Shown: piece by piece, positions 9,961-21,103 of the stretch
Layout of the letters: each line of letters starts with the position of its first letter
Numbering within the stretch: the stretch's first letter is position 1
Source: Tianweitania sp. UT-5YL-CI-8
Lineage (GTDB): Bacteria > Pseudomonadota > Alphaproteobacteria > Rhizobiales > Rhizobiaceae
DNA length: 64,000 nt
Direction: 5' to 3'
Assembly: GCF_030010215.1 (NCBI RefSeq)
Contig: NZ_JASCRR010000001.1
Coordinates: forward strand, 248,001-312,000
The notes under the pieces: model-generated
Seen by the model: only the letters and a program-made list of their open reading frames with translations
Database searches by the model: none
What the model was told of the DNA's origin: nothing
Position numbers and translations under genes: made by a program

Positions 9961-10727
9961 TGGCGCCTGCCCTGCCGCGTGAAATCCTGATTTGTACCAT
10001 AGCCCGGCTGCTCGACGGCGTGCGCCACGTCGCGGTCGGCGCATCCTCTCCCATCCCGGCTGCCGGCGCGATGCTGCTGCGCGCGCTGAAGGAAAGTGAG
10101 GGGGCTGCCCCAGTCAAGATCTCCATCCTCGGTTCGGTGGAGCACAACTTCTTCACCAACGGCTCGACGGAGCTGTTCGACTGCGCCGGCCAGGGCCGCA
10201 TCGACGCGTTCTTCCTCGGCGGCGGCCAGATCGACGGCCATGGCAATGTCAATCTCGTCGGCGTCGGCGACTATCCGCGCTCCAGCGTGCGTTGGCCCGG
10301 CTCCTTTGGTGCTGCCTATCTCTATTTCGTCGTGCCCCGCGTCATCCTGTTCCGCGAGGAGCACACGCCGCGCGTCTTCGTCGACAAGGTCGATTTCATC
10401 AGCGCTCCCGGCACCAGCGAGCCCGGCGTCTACCGCACCGGCGGCCCCAAGGCGCTGCTCACCAGCAAGGGGCTCTTCAGCTTCGACAAGGAGAAGGCCG
10501 GTTTCCGCCTCGAAAGCGTCCATCCCGGTCACGATCTGACCGAAATCCAGGAAGCGACCGGCTTCGGCTTCGACCACGATGCCAAGCCCTCCCAAACGCC
10601 GACCCCCTCGCCCGAGGTGCTTTCCCTGCTGCGCGGTCGGGTTTTGGACGAATTGAGCGAAACCTATCCGGAATTCGCCGCACAGATGCGCCAGACGCTC
10701 ACAGAGCGCGAGCCGGTCGCATCCTAG
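9960..10727 (+). CDS. type I CoA-transferase, subunit B
   Basis: A 255-residue beta subunit of the same family (GctB/IpdB-like): VAVGASSPIPAAGAMLLRA at the start, FFLGGGQIDGHGNVNLVGVGDY in the middle. A glutamate in SVEHNFFTNGSTELFD is a candidate for the position where the family carries its catalytic Glu. The start overlaps the stop of subunit A by one base, giving equal expression. ORFs in other frames here are shadows. Confidence 0.87.
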   Translation: MAPALPREILICTIARLLDGVRHVAVGASSPIPAAGAMLLRALKESEGAAPVKISILGSVEHNFFTNGSTELFDCAGQGRIDAFFLGGGQIDGHGNVNLVGVGDYPRSSVRWPGSFGAAYLYFVVPRVILFREEHTPRVFVDKVDFISAPGTSEPGVYRTGGPKALLTSKGLFSFDKEKAGFRLESVHPGHDLTEIQEATGFGFDHDAKPSQTPTPSPEVLSLLRGRVLDELSETYPEFAAQMRQTLTEREPVAS

Positions 10728-10755
10728 AAAGAATAAAATCATGGAAGGACAGTCA

Positions 10756-11955
10756 ATGACCACGCGAGGCTCTCTCGCCAACATCAAGGTGATCGATGCC
10801 AGCCGCGTGCTGGGCGGTCCCTATGCCGGTCAGGTTCTGGCCGACCATGGCGCGGATGTCATCAAGATCGAACCGCCCGCAGGCGACGAGACCCGGGGCT
10901 GGGGTCCGCCCTTCCTGGATGGCACTGCCAGCTATTTCCTCGGCCTGAACCGCAACAAGCGCGGCATGGCGCTCGACATGTCGAAGCCGGCTGGCCAGGA
11001 ACTGCTTTTGCGGCTGTTGGAAACCGCCGACGTCTTCATCGAGAACTTCAAGGCCGGCACGCTGGAGCGCTGGGGCCTGACGCGCGACGAACTGCAAACC
11101 CGCTTTCCACGCCTGATCCATTGCCGTGTGTCCGGCTTTGGCAGCGACGGGCCGATGGGCGGCCTGCCCGGTTACGACGCGGCCATCCAGGCGTCCTGCG
11201 GCATCATGAGCGTCAATGGCGAACTCGGCGGCGACCCACTGCGCGTCGGCCTGCCAGTGGTGGACATGGTGACGGGACTCAATGCCGTCATCGGCATTCT
11301 CATGGCTCTGAACGAGCGCGTCGCAAGCGGCAAGGGCCAGTTCGTGGAGACGGCGCTCTACGATTGCGGCGTCTCGCTGCTGCATCCGCATCTGCCCAAC
11401 TACTATCTATCGGGCAAGGTCGCGAAGCCGTCGGGCAATGCGCATCCCAATATCTGCCCATACGATACGTTTGCCACCGCCACCGACCCGATCTTTCTGG
11501 CTGTCGGCAACAACCGGCAGTTCGAAATCCTCTGCAAGATCATTGGCCGGCCCGACCTGCCGCAGAACCCGCTTTTTGCCAGCAATGGCGAGCGCAACGT
11601 CAATCGCGATGCGCTGAAGGTCGAGCTGGAAAAGGGTCTGGCGAGCCATGAATGCAACGAACTCGCCGACACGCTGATCAAGGCCGGCGTGCCCTGCGGC
11701 GCGGTGCGCACGATTGACCAGGTTGTGGCCGACGAACACACCATCCATCGCGAGATGATCGTCGACATTGACAATTACCGTGGCACCGGAAGCCCCATCA
11801 AAATGTCGCGCACGCCTGCGAGCTACCGGCTGAAACCGCCGCAATTTGCTGAGCATACGCAGGAAATTCTCGACGAGTTCGCGGTCGACGGCAAGGCTTT
11901 CAGCGAGGTCCTGCCGGGGCTCGACAAACCCCCGCTCAAGACCCGCTCGGCATAA
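10756..11955 (+). CDS. CaiB/BaiF (type III) CoA-transferase
   Basis: A 399-residue type III CoA-transferase. N-terminal KVIDASRVLGGPYAGQVLADHGADVIKIEPPAGDETRGWGPPFL and the following NRNKRGMALDM and ADVFIENFKAGTLERWGL motifs are diagnostic; the conserved aspartate of the active site is in LPGYDAAIQASCGIM. GGAAGGA at 10743-10749 favours ATG 10756 over ATG 10741. A second CoA-transferase type in the same operon suggests that one acid is activated and a different one is released later. Confidence 0.9.
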   Translation: MTTRGSLANIKVIDASRVLGGPYAGQVLADHGADVIKIEPPAGDETRGWGPPFLDGTASYFLGLNRNKRGMALDMSKPAGQELLLRLLETADVFIENFKAGTLERWGLTRDELQTRFPRLIHCRVSGFGSDGPMGGLPGYDAAIQASCGIMSVNGELGGDPLRVGLPVVDMVTGLNAVIGILMALNERVASGKGQFVETALYDCGVSLLHPHLPNYYLSGKVAKPSGNAHPNICPYDTFATATDPIFLAVGNNRQFEILCKIIGRPDLPQNPLFASNGERNVNRDALKVELEKGLASHECNELADTLIKAGVPCGAVRTIDQVVADEHTIHREMIVDIDNYRGTGSPIKMSRTPASYRLKPPQFAEHTQEILDEFAVDGKAFSEVLPGLDKPPLKTRSA

Positions 11956-11966
11956 GGAGAGACACC

Positions 11967-13028
11967 ATGGACGACGCCACACTCTCCAAAACGCTGACGA
12001 TCGGCATTATTGGCGACGGCTTCATGCAGCCGGCCTTTTTCGAAAACGCCCTTTCGCGCAGGCTTGCCGGACATGCCGTCACCTACAAGCATATGATGCT
12101 GGACTGGCCGCTGAAGCTAGTTTCCACCAAGCAGGACCCCGACCTGCCGATCATCGAATTCCTCGGCAGGCCCGAAGACTACTTCGACTTCATCGCGGGT
12201 CTCGACGCGCTGGTCGTGCATCTGGCTCCCGTCACCGCGGCGAGTTTCGATCACGCGCCAGACCTTAAGATCGTGGCGGTCTCGCGCGGCGGTCCGGTCA
12301 ATGTCGATACCGCCGAGGCTAAGCGGCGTGGGGTCACCGTCATCAACACGCCGGGCCGCAATGCATCGGCCGTGGCCGAATTCACCGTAGTCTCCCTTCT
12401 TGCCGAAACCCGCAATCTGATCCGGGGGCATCTTTCGGTGGCCAGCGGCGAGTTCCGCCGTGAGTTCTATCATTTCGACCACACCGGGCCGGAACTCTGC
12501 GAACTGACCGTCGGCATCATCGGTTATGGCGACATCGGCACGAGGGTCGCCCGCCTGCTGCGACCCTTCGGCTGCAAGATACTGGTCGCCGATCCCTTCA
12601 AGGAACTGACGGAAGAAGATCGCGCCGCGGGCATCGAGAAGGTGTCGTTCGACGATCTTCTGGCACAATCCGACGTGGTGACCTTGCATCCCAAGGTGAC
12701 GCCGGAGACCAAGGGAATGATCGGCCGTGCCCAGATCGAGGCGATGAAGCCGGGCTCCTATCTGGTCAATACGACGCGCGGCAAGGTGCTGGACTATGCG
12801 GCGCTCTATGACGCCCTGGTCTCCGGCCACATAAGGGGCGCAGCACTCGATACCTTCGATCCCGAGCCGCCTCCCGCCGATTGGCCGCTGCTGAAACTAC
12901 CGAACGTGACGCTGTCGCCCCATATCGCCGGCGCTTCGCGTTTTTCCGCCCTCAAGGCAGCCGATATGATTGCCGAGGACATCGGCCGCATCCTCGAAGG
13001 CCAAACACCACTCTATCCTGCAAGGTAA
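11967..13028 (+). CDS. D-isomer-specific 2-hydroxyacid dehydrogenase
   Basis: A 353-residue NAD(P)-dependent dehydrogenase of the phosphoglycerate-dehydrogenase-like family, interconverting a 2-hydroxy and a 2-oxo acid. The Rossmann motif is GYGDIG near residues 187-192. The catalytic triad can be placed as Arg271 (NTTRGKVLD), Glu300 (TFDPEPPP) and His319 (LSPHIAG). The N-terminal domain is longer than in simple lactate dehydrogenases. AAGGAG lies before ATG 11967. It sits between the CoA-transferases and the aldolase of the operon. Confidence 0.88.
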   Translation: MDDATLSKTLTIGIIGDGFMQPAFFENALSRRLAGHAVTYKHMMLDWPLKLVSTKQDPDLPIIEFLGRPEDYFDFIAGLDALVVHLAPVTAASFDHAPDLKIVAVSRGGPVNVDTAEAKRRGVTVINTPGRNASAVAEFTVVSLLAETRNLIRGHLSVASGEFRREFYHFDHTGPELCELTVGIIGYGDIGTRVARLLRPFGCKILVADPFKELTEEDRAAGIEKVSFDDLLAQSDVVTLHPKVTPETKGMIGRAQIEAMKPGSYLVNTTRGKVLDYAALYDALVSGHIRGAALDTFDPEPPPADWPLLKLPNVTLSPHIAGASRFSALKAADMIAEDIGRILEGQTPLYPAR

Positions 13029-13030
13029 AG

Positions 13031-13708
13031 ATGATGAGCGAAGAACTCGCCCTGAGAACCGAATTGATCGAAGCCTGCCGCGCCATGAACCGGCTCGGCA
13101 TCAACAAGGGCACGTCGGGCAACATAAGCGTGCGCCATGGCGACGGTTTCCTGATCTCGCCGACCGGAATTCCCTATGACAAGCTGTTGCCCGAACATGT
13201 CGTGGCGATGCGCTGGGATGCGACCTTCGAAGGCGACGTGCTGCCGTCGAGCGAATGGCGCTTCCATCGCGACATTCTGCAGGCGCGGCCCGATTTGAAC
13301 GCGGTGGTTCATACCCATTCGACCTATGCCACGACGGTCTCAATTCTCGGCAAGCAGATTCCGGCCATCCATTACGCCATCGCGTCCGCAGGTGGGCCAA
13401 CCATCCGCTGTGCGCCCTATGCGATTTTCGGCTCTCAGGAACTGGCAGACAATGTCGTCGCCGCGCTGGAAGGCCGCCGCGCCTGCCTTTTGGCGCATCA
13501 CGGCGTCATCGCCGCCCATGTCTCCATCGCGCGTGCGCTTGCTCTGGCCGTCACGGTCGAGGAACTGGCGCACCAGTATCTGCTGTGCCTGCCCTTCGGC
13601 GAGCCTCCGATATTGTCGGACGCTGAAATGGCTGAAGTTGGCGAGAAGTTCAAAACCTATGGCCAGCAGTCGCCCAAGGCGCTGACCGGCCTGCGCCAAG
13701 CCTCCTGA
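13031..13708 (+). CDS. class II (zinc) aldolase/epimerase, fuculose-aldolase family
   Basis: A 225-residue class II aldolase/adducin-head protein. The metal site is visible: Glu75 (SSEWRFH), His94 and His96 (VVHTHSTYATT) and His156/157 (LLAHHGVI), as in L-fuculose-phosphate aldolase. It would cleave or epimerise a phosphorylated sugar or sugar-acid; the FGGY kinase that follows could supply that phosphate. Two adjacent ATG codons (13031, 13034) are possible starts; AAGGT just upstream does not separate them. Confidence 0.88.
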   Translation: MMSEELALRTELIEACRAMNRLGINKGTSGNISVRHGDGFLISPTGIPYDKLLPEHVVAMRWDATFEGDVLPSSEWRFHRDILQARPDLNAVVHTHSTYATTVSILGKQIPAIHYAIASAGGPTIRCAPYAIFGSQELADNVVAALEGRRACLLAHHGVIAAHVSIARALALAVTVEELAHQYLLCLPFGEPPILSDAEMAEVGEKFKTYGQQSPKALTGLRQAS

Positions 13709-13721
13709 TCGACGCAAACCG

Positions 13722-15244
13722 ATGTCCGATCTGGTCTTCTGTCTCGATTCCGGAACGACCGCCGTCAAGGCGGCGGCGTTCGATAGGAGCGGTAGGCTCG
13801 TTGCCTCGGCGCAACGGCCGAACGGTGCCTTGCGCCGGTCGGGAGAGAAGGTCGAGCAGGACATGGAGGCCAGCCGCGACGATGCGCTTGCCGTTTTGGC
13901 GCAATGCGTTACCCAGGCCGAAGGTGTGCCCGCGGGGCTCATCATCACCGGACAGGGTGACGGCACCTGGCCGCTGGATGCCGAAAAGCGGCCTGCCGGG
14001 CTTGCCATGACCTGGCTCGACGGCCGTGCGCGAGGGCTCGTTTCGGAACTCACGCAAAGCAACGCGTTCGCGCCGATCGAGGCGGTGACGTTCTCTCGGC
14101 CGACGGCGGCGAGCCAGTCGATGCACCTGCTGTGGCTTTCAAAACACGAGCCGGAACGGCTTGAGCGCATCGCATACACCCTGCGGCTCAAGGAATGGTT
14201 GTTCTTCTGCCTGACAGGAGAACTGAAGGCCGAGCCCAGCGCGCTGTTGCCGACCTGGGGAGATTGGCGCACCGGCAAGCTCTTGCCCATCATCGAACGG
14301 ACACTGGGCCTGCCCAAAGGGATCGACCTCCTGCCGGAGGTTTTGCCCGTCGGCGCGTGCCGTGCCGCCCTGTCGCCAGAGACGGCGAAAGCCACGGGAT
14401 TGCCGGAAAACCTGCCGGTGCTGCTCGGCCCCGGCGACGTGCAAGCCACTCTGATCGGACTTGGCCTAGGCGTTGCCGACGGCATAGAGCGCTGCTCGAT
14501 CTTCGGAACCAGCGCCATTCATGGACGCTTCATGCTCGATCCGGCCGGGATGGCCGAACGTCCTGCGGGCATGATGGTGCAGTTCTTCGCTCTCGGCGAC
14601 GGCTATATCTGCTTTCATCCGAGCTTCAACGGCGCCACACTGTTCGAGCATCTCAGCCGGCTGACCGGCCGCGCACCCACCGGCAGCGCTGTCGAACCTG
14701 CTTACTCCAGCCTGATCCTGCAACCCTTCTTCGAGCCGGGCGGTGAACGCGCGCCCTACACCACACCACATGCGCGGGGTTCGATCCTTGGGCTCACCGC
14801 CGCGACGACCGCAGCCGAGATCTACTGGGCTGGCCGCGAGGCACTCGCCTTCGTTGCCCGCCGCAGCCATGAGATGATGCAAACCGGCACGAGCCGCTCC
14901 GGTGCCGGCGCGATAGCGCTTGGGGGCGGACTTGCAGGCGACCGTGCCTTCGCGCAGTTCTTCGCTACTGCAACGCAAAGCCCGGTGCTGCGCGCCACAA
15001 ACGGCCAGGCTGGGCTCAAGGGCGCGGGCGCCATCGCGGCGTTTCATCTGTTCGGCCTGTCGCGCAGAGACCTCACGGAAGGCTGGCTCGGCTCGTATGA
15101 CGAACGGATCGAGCCCGAGATCGGGGCGGTTGCCGAATACGCCGAAGCAAAATATGCCTTGTTCACGCGTCTGGTCGATGCAATCTCCCCGCACTGGGAT
15201 GCTTTGGCCGGGCTTGACGGCATGCAAAAGAAGATTGGACTCTC

Positions 15245-15248
<4 letters not shown>
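13722..15248 (+). CDS. FGGY-family carbohydrate kinase
   Basis: A 508-residue kinase of the glycerol/xylulose/erythritol kinase family. The N-terminal phosphate loop is CLDSGTTAVKAAAFDRSG. The C-terminal domain carries the ATP-binding GAIALGGGLAGDRAFAQFFA. Lengths of about 500 residues are normal. It would phosphorylate a polyol or sugar. The nearby class II aldolase and hydroxyacid dehydrogenase suggest the product is processed within the same operon. The stop overlaps the next start by four bases (ATGA). Confidence 0.9.
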
Positions 15249-16789
<1,541 letters not shown>

Positions 16790-16809
16790 CGGCGAGCAAA
16801 GGAAGACGC

Positions 16810-19122
16810 ATGTCGACCATTAAGCGCGTAGCGCATTGCAGCCACTGGGGCGCCTATACTCTTTTGGTGGAGAATGGCGAAATCGTCGGCACCGAGCCGT
16901 TCGAACACGATCCCCACCCCTCGCCCATCATTCACTCCGTCCGCGAATGGGCCGATCCGAGCCGCCGCGTGCTGCGCCCGATGGTGCGTTCGGGTTGGCT
17001 GGAAAAGCGCGAGAAAAGCAACCGGCGGCAGCGTGGCAAGGAAAAATTCGTTGCAGTCAGCTGGGACGAGGCGACCGCGCTGGTGGCCGAGGAAATCGAC
17101 CGTGTCCGCAACGATTTCGGCAACGCCTCGATCTTTGCCGGTTCCTATGGTTGGACCAGCAGCGGACGCTTCCACCATGCTTCCTCCCTGCTCAAGCGCA
17201 CGCTCAATCTGGTCGGTGGCTACACCGGCCATGTCGACACCTATTCCATCGCCGCCGGCCCGGTGATCCTGCGCCATACGCTGGGTAGTGAAGAAGCCGG
17301 TGGCGGCGGTGCCAACACGCTCGATTCCATCGCCGAAAACACCGAGACGCTCGTTGTCTTCGGTGCGCTCTCCCCGCGTACGGCCCAGACCGAAGCGGGC
17401 GGCATCGGGCCGCACACGCTTGAAACCCACCTCAAGCGTATCGCCGAACGCGGCATCCGCGTGATCCTGATTTCGCCGCTGCGCGACGACCTGCCGGAAT
17501 GGGTCAACGCGGAATGGTGGCCGATCCGGCCCAATACTGACACCGCGCTGATGCTCGGACTGGCCGGCGAAATTGTGAAAGCCAACCGCCACGAACGGGA
17601 TTTCCTCAACCGCTGCTGCAGCGGGTCTGAGCGCTTCCTCGCCTATCTCGACGGTTCCGCCGATGGGGTACGCAAGGATGCGGCATGGGCAGCCGGCATT
17701 ACCGGCCTCGACGCTGCTGATATAAAGGCGCTTGCGCCGGTTCTGGTAGACACCCGCAGCATGCTCACGGTCAGTTGGAGCCTGCAGCGCGCCCATCACG
17801 GCGAACAGCCCTTCTGGGCCGGGTTGGGACTTGCGGCTGTCGCTGGTCAGATCGGCCTGCCGGGCGGCGGGGTTGGGTTCGGATACGGCTCTCTCGGCGG
17901 TGTGGGTGCGCCATACGGGCTCGGCAAGCCGCCCGCCATTTCCCAGCTGCAGAAACCCATCGACAGTTTCATCCCGGTAGCGCGGATCACCGATCTGCTG
18001 CTCAACCCCGGCGCTGAATTCACCTATCAGGGCGAGACGCGGACCTATCCCGATACGCGGCTGGTCTACTGGGCCGGTGGCAACCCCTATCACCATCACC
18101 AAGACATCAACCGGCTGGAAGAAGGCTGGTCGCGGCCCGAAACCATCATCGTGCAGGATCCGATGTGGACGGCGACCGCTCAGCGCGCCGACATTGTCCT
18201 GCCGGCCACCACGTCCATCGAACGCAACGACCTCGCCGGCAACAGGCGCACCAATTACGTCATGGCGATGCAAAAAGCCATCGAACCGCTGGGCGATGCA
18301 CGTTCGGATTTCGACATTTTCAACGCCATTGCCACGCGCCTGGGCGTAGGCGACGCCTTCAACGAAGGTCGCGACGAAATGGGCTGGGTTCGGTATCTCT
18401 ACGAACAGACCCGCAGCGACGCCGCCGAGCGGCTGGGCTTCGAGATGGTCGATTTCGACACCTTCTGGTCAGTCGGCTCCGCCAAAATGCCGGTGCGCGA
18501 GAACTACACCTATCTCGCCGGCTTCCGGCAGGATCCCGAGGCCAACGCGCTGAAGACCGAGAGCGGACGCATTGTGCTGGGCAGCGAAAAGCTCGCCAGT
18601 CTTGGTTACGACGACTGCCTCGACCATCCCGCATGGATCGAACCCGCCGAATGGCTCGGCAACGCCAAGGAAGACAACGAACTGCATCTTGTGTCGCACC
18701 AGCCGACGGGCCGTCTGCACAGCCAGTTGGAATCGGCGGCGGCCAGCCGATCGTATAAGCGCAACGGTCGTGAACAAGCCCGCATCAACCGGCACGATGC
18801 CGAGCGGCTGGGTATCCGCGACGGCGGCACGCTTCGGCTGTGGAACGCACGTGGCGCTTCCCTTGCCACCGCCACGGTCGACGATGCGGTGCGGGCCGGT
18901 GTCATCGTCCTGCCGACCGGCGCCTGGTTCACGCCCGCCGGCAACAGCGGGCTGGACATCGCCGGCAACCCGAACGTGCTGACGCTCGACGTGCCGACCT
19001 CGCAGTTCGGCCAGGGCTGCTCGGCGCATACCTGCCTGGTGCGTATCGAACCCTATGAAGGCTCGGCCCCCGACGCGTTCGAACATTATCAGGAAACCAT
19101 CGCCGCGCTCGCGGACGCATAG
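16810..19122 (+). CDS. molybdopterin oxidoreductase, biotin-sulfoxide/DMSO-reductase type
   Basis: A 770-residue bis-MGD enzyme close to BisC/TorA/DorA. The signature GSYGWTSSGRFHHASSLLKR (residues 111-130) is typical of S- and N-oxide reductases. The molybdenum ligand is predicted to be Ser146 in DTYSIAAG. No N-terminal Cys cluster for a [4Fe-4S] centre and no Tat signal are present, so it should act in the cytoplasm like BisC. A C-terminal molydopterin-binding domain (LHLVSHQPTGRLHSQLES onward) is intact. AAAGGAAG precedes ATG 16810. Such an enzyme inside a carbon-catabolic operon is unusual. Confidence 0.87.
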   Translation: MSTIKRVAHCSHWGAYTLLVENGEIVGTEPFEHDPHPSPIIHSVREWADPSRRVLRPMVRSGWLEKREKSNRRQRGKEKFVAVSWDEATALVAEEIDRVRNDFGNASIFAGSYGWTSSGRFHHASSLLKRTLNLVGGYTGHVDTYSIAAGPVILRHTLGSEEAGGGGANTLDSIAENTETLVVFGALSPRTAQTEAGGIGPHTLETHLKRIAERGIRVILISPLRDDLPEWVNAEWWPIRPNTDTALMLGLAGEIVKANRHERDFLNRCCSGSERFLAYLDGSADGVRKDAAWAAGITGLDAADIKALAPVLVDTRSMLTVSWSLQRAHHGEQPFWAGLGLAAVAGQIGLPGGGVGFGYGSLGGVGAPYGLGKPPAISQLQKPIDSFIPVARITDLLLNPGAEFTYQGETRTYPDTRLVYWAGGNPYHHHQDINRLEEGWSRPETIIVQDPMWTATAQRADIVLPATTSIERNDLAGNRRTNYVMAMQKAIEPLGDARSDFDIFNAIATRLGVGDAFNEGRDEMGWVRYLYEQTRSDAAERLGFEMVDFDTFWSVGSAKMPVRENYTYLAGFRQDPEANALKTESGRIVLGSEKLASLGYDDCLDHPAWIEPAEWLGNAKEDNELHLVSHQPTGRLHSQLESAAASRSYKRNGREQARINRHDAERLGIRDGGTLRLWNARGASLATATVDDAVRAGVIVLPTGAWFTPAGNSGLDIAGNPNVLTLDVPTSQFGQGCSAHTCLVRIEPYEGSAPDAFEHYQETIAALADA

Positions 19123-19161
19123 GGCCGACGCCGGCCCTTTAGAACATTACTGGAGGATATC

Positions 19162-19728
19162 ATGACCGCTGCCATCAGCCGCTTTCCCGTGCCCGAGATC
19201 AAGGATATGCCGAAGGACATCGCCGACCGCATCCTCGCGGTTCAGGAGAAGTCTGGCTTCGTGCCCAATGTGTTTCTGACGCTGGCCTATCGCCCCGATG
19301 AATTCCGCGCTTTCTTCGCCTATCATGACGCGCTGATGGACAAGCCGGGCAATTTGACCAAGGCGGAGCGCGAGATGATCGTGGTCGCCACCAGCAACGC
19401 CAATCAGTGCCAATATTGCGTCGTCGCCCATGGCGCGATCCTGCGCATCCGCGCCAAGAACCCGCTAATCGCCGACCAGGTCGCGATCAATTATCGCAAG
19501 GCCGACATAACGCAGAAGCAGATGGCGATGCTCGACTACGCCATGAAAGTGTCGGCGCGCGCTTATGAGGTCGGCGACGAGGATATCGAAACTCTCAAGG
19601 GCCATGGTTTCACCGACGACGACATCTGGGACATCTCCGCGATTTCATCCTTTTTTGGCATGTCGAACCGGCTCGCCAACGTCACCAGCATGCGCCCCAA
19701 CGACGAGTTCTACACGCTCGGACGTTGA
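19162..19728 (+). CDS. AhpD-like carboxymuconolactone-decarboxylase-family protein
   Basis: A 188-residue peroxidase-related protein of the CMD/AhpD superfamily. The redox site is Cys83-x-x-Cys86 with His90 (NQCQYCVVAHGA), as in AhpD-type alkylhydroperoxidases. The helical core FVPNVFLTLAYRPDEFRAFFAYHDALM is diagnostic. GGAGG is placed before the ATG. It follows the molybdoenzyme and precedes a rhodanese; a thiol-redox or detoxification role in the operon is plausible but unproven. Confidence 0.87.
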   Translation: MTAAISRFPVPEIKDMPKDIADRILAVQEKSGFVPNVFLTLAYRPDEFRAFFAYHDALMDKPGNLTKAEREMIVVATSNANQCQYCVVAHGAILRIRAKNPLIADQVAINYRKADITQKQMAMLDYAMKVSARAYEVGDEDIETLKGHGFTDDDIWDISAISSFFGMSNRLANVTSMRPNDEFYTLGR

Positions 19729-19751
19729 ACCCAGAAAGACAGGAGAACATC

Positions 19752-20147
19752 ATGGCCAAAGGCTACAAACAGATGATCGACGAGGCGGATGCGGCCGTCC
19801 GCTCGCTTTCGCCCGAGGAAGTCTCGGCACTCAAGGATGACGGCAACACAGTGCTGGTCGACATCCGCGATATCCGCGAGCTGGAGCGAGATGGAACGAT
19901 CGACGGGGCCATGCATGCGCCGCGTGGCATGCTGGAGTTCTGGATCGACCCGGAGAGCCCCTACCACAAGCCGGCCTTCGCCGAGGACAAGACCTATGTG
20001 TTCTACTGCGCCGGCGGCTGGCGTTCGCTGCTCGCCGCGCAGACCGCGCAGGAGATGGGCCTGAAGACCGTGAGCATGCTCGGCGGCTATGGTGACTGGA
20101 AGAAGAAGGGCCTGCCCACCATCGAGCGCAAGCCAAAAGAGGCCTGA
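19752..20147 (+). CDS. single-domain rhodanese-like protein
   Basis: A 131-residue rhodanese fold: VLVDIRDIRELERDGTIDGAMHAPRG, then the active-site loop with Cys86 (YCAGGWRS), then GLKTVSMLGGYGDWKKKGLP. It would carry a persulfide and transfer sulfane sulfur. ATG 19752 is chosen for AGGAG upstream. It is the last gene of the operon starting at 9160 and ends four bases before the convergent gntR stop. With the S-oxide-reductase-type molybdoenzyme upstream, it hints at a sulfur-containing substrate. Confidence 0.85.
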   Translation: MAKGYKQMIDEADAAVRSLSPEEVSALKDDGNTVLVDIRDIRELERDGTIDGAMHAPRGMLEFWIDPESPYHKPAFAEDKTYVFYCAGGWRSLLAAQTAQEMGLKTVSMLGGYGDWKKKGLPTIERKPKEA

Positions 20148-20150
20148 CTG

Positions 20151-20885
20151 TTAGCGGTGGATCAGCGCTAGGCCCGGAATTTTCTGGAGCAGTTCGGGAT
20201 CCTCGCTGAAGATGTATTCGAGATTGTGCCGCGCGGTGCGGGCATGCTCGCGTGCCAAAAATTCCGCGCGGACGCCCTCCCGTGCGGCAATCGCGTTGAC
20301 AATGGCGTGATGCTGGTCCTGGGCCGCGCGTAGCGAGCGCCGAAAAGCCGTGATCTCGGTCTTGTTGGGCAAAAAGGCCGAGGGCGACGCGAAAGGCAAC
20401 GCGCTGGCGCGCTCGACCTCGCGGCGGATGATGTCGCTGCCCGAGAGACCCGCCAGTTCGTGGTGGAAGGCCTCGTTGAGGTCGGAATAGCTGTCGAAAT
20501 CGACTTCGTCCTCATTCCGCCCGAAACAGCCGTCCAGCTTCAACACGATGTCGTTGATGCGGGCGAGAGCGTCCGGCAAGACGCCCCGCTCGGCGGCGAG
20601 CCGTGCAGCCGTGCCTTCCATGACGCCGCGGAGCTCGATGGAATCGACCACATCGGCGTAACCGAAGCGGCGCACGACAAACCCGCCATTCGGCAGGCGG
20701 TCGAGCAGACCTTCCTCAGCCAGCCGCGACAGCGCCTCGCGCACCGGCGTGCGTGAAATATCCAGTGTTTCCGCCAGCGACACTTCGAACAGCCGCATGC
20801 CGCCCGGCAACTCGCCATTGATGATCTTCTCTCGCAGATCAATGACGGCCCGGCGGCCATGCGTCGCGACTTCGCTGCTCTTCAT
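20151..20885 (-). CDS. GntR-family regulator, FCD subfamily
   Basis: A 244-residue regulator. The N-terminal winged helix has LREKIINGELPGGMRLFEVSLAETLDISRTPVREALSRLAEEGLLDRLPNGGF, and the helical FCD effector domain starts near residue 85 (DSIELRGVMEGTAARLAAERG). FCD proteins sense organic acids through a metal site. ATG 20885 is chosen because it begins the HTH region after GGGGAAGC; an upstream frame to 20966 adds an unrelated leader. Divergent from the lig operon, with two TGTATACA palindromes in between, it is the best candidate for the protein binding all such sites in the window. Confidence 0.9.
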   Translation of the reverse strand: MKSSEVATHGRRAVIDLREKIINGELPGGMRLFEVSLAETLDISRTPVREALSRLAEEGLLDRLPNGGFVVRRFGYADVVDSIELRGVMEGTAARLAAERGVLPDALARINDIVLKLDGCFGRNEDEVDFDSYSDLNEAFHHELAGLSGSDIIRREVERASALPFASPSAFLPNKTEITAFRRSLRAAQDQHHAIVNAIAAREGVRAEFLAREHARTARHNLEYIFSEDPELLQKIPGLALIHR

Positions 20886-21039
20886 GAATGCTTCCCCACT
20901 CTCAATCCAACCTATACCATCACGACGTTTCGGCGCGAAGACCCATCGCTGACGCGGCGTTCGCAATTCCCCGTTTGTGTATTCATTGTAATAGGAAAAT
21001 TTCCGTAAATCGCGTCATATTGGCAAGATATATTGAGTG

Positions 21040-21073
21040 GTGTATACATTGCCATTGACAAAAATGTATACAT
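21040..21073. promoter_or_regulatory. two TGTATACA operators in the gntR/lig divergent promoter
   Basis: GTGTATACAT (21040-21049) and the perfect palindrome ATGTATACAT (21064-21073), centres 24 bp apart. They lie 31 bases upstream of the hydrolase start and between it and the divergent gntR gene. FCD-type GntR proteins are known to bind TNGTNNNACNA-like palindromes of this kind. Confidence 0.7.
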
Positions 21074-21103
21074 GAGATTGGTTCACGGCAGGAGGACTGC
21101 AAT

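Noticed and set aside
13340-14518. 392-codon minus-strand frame across the aldolase and kinase genes
   Set aside because: It spans two conserved plus-strand genes and their junction and shows no domain.
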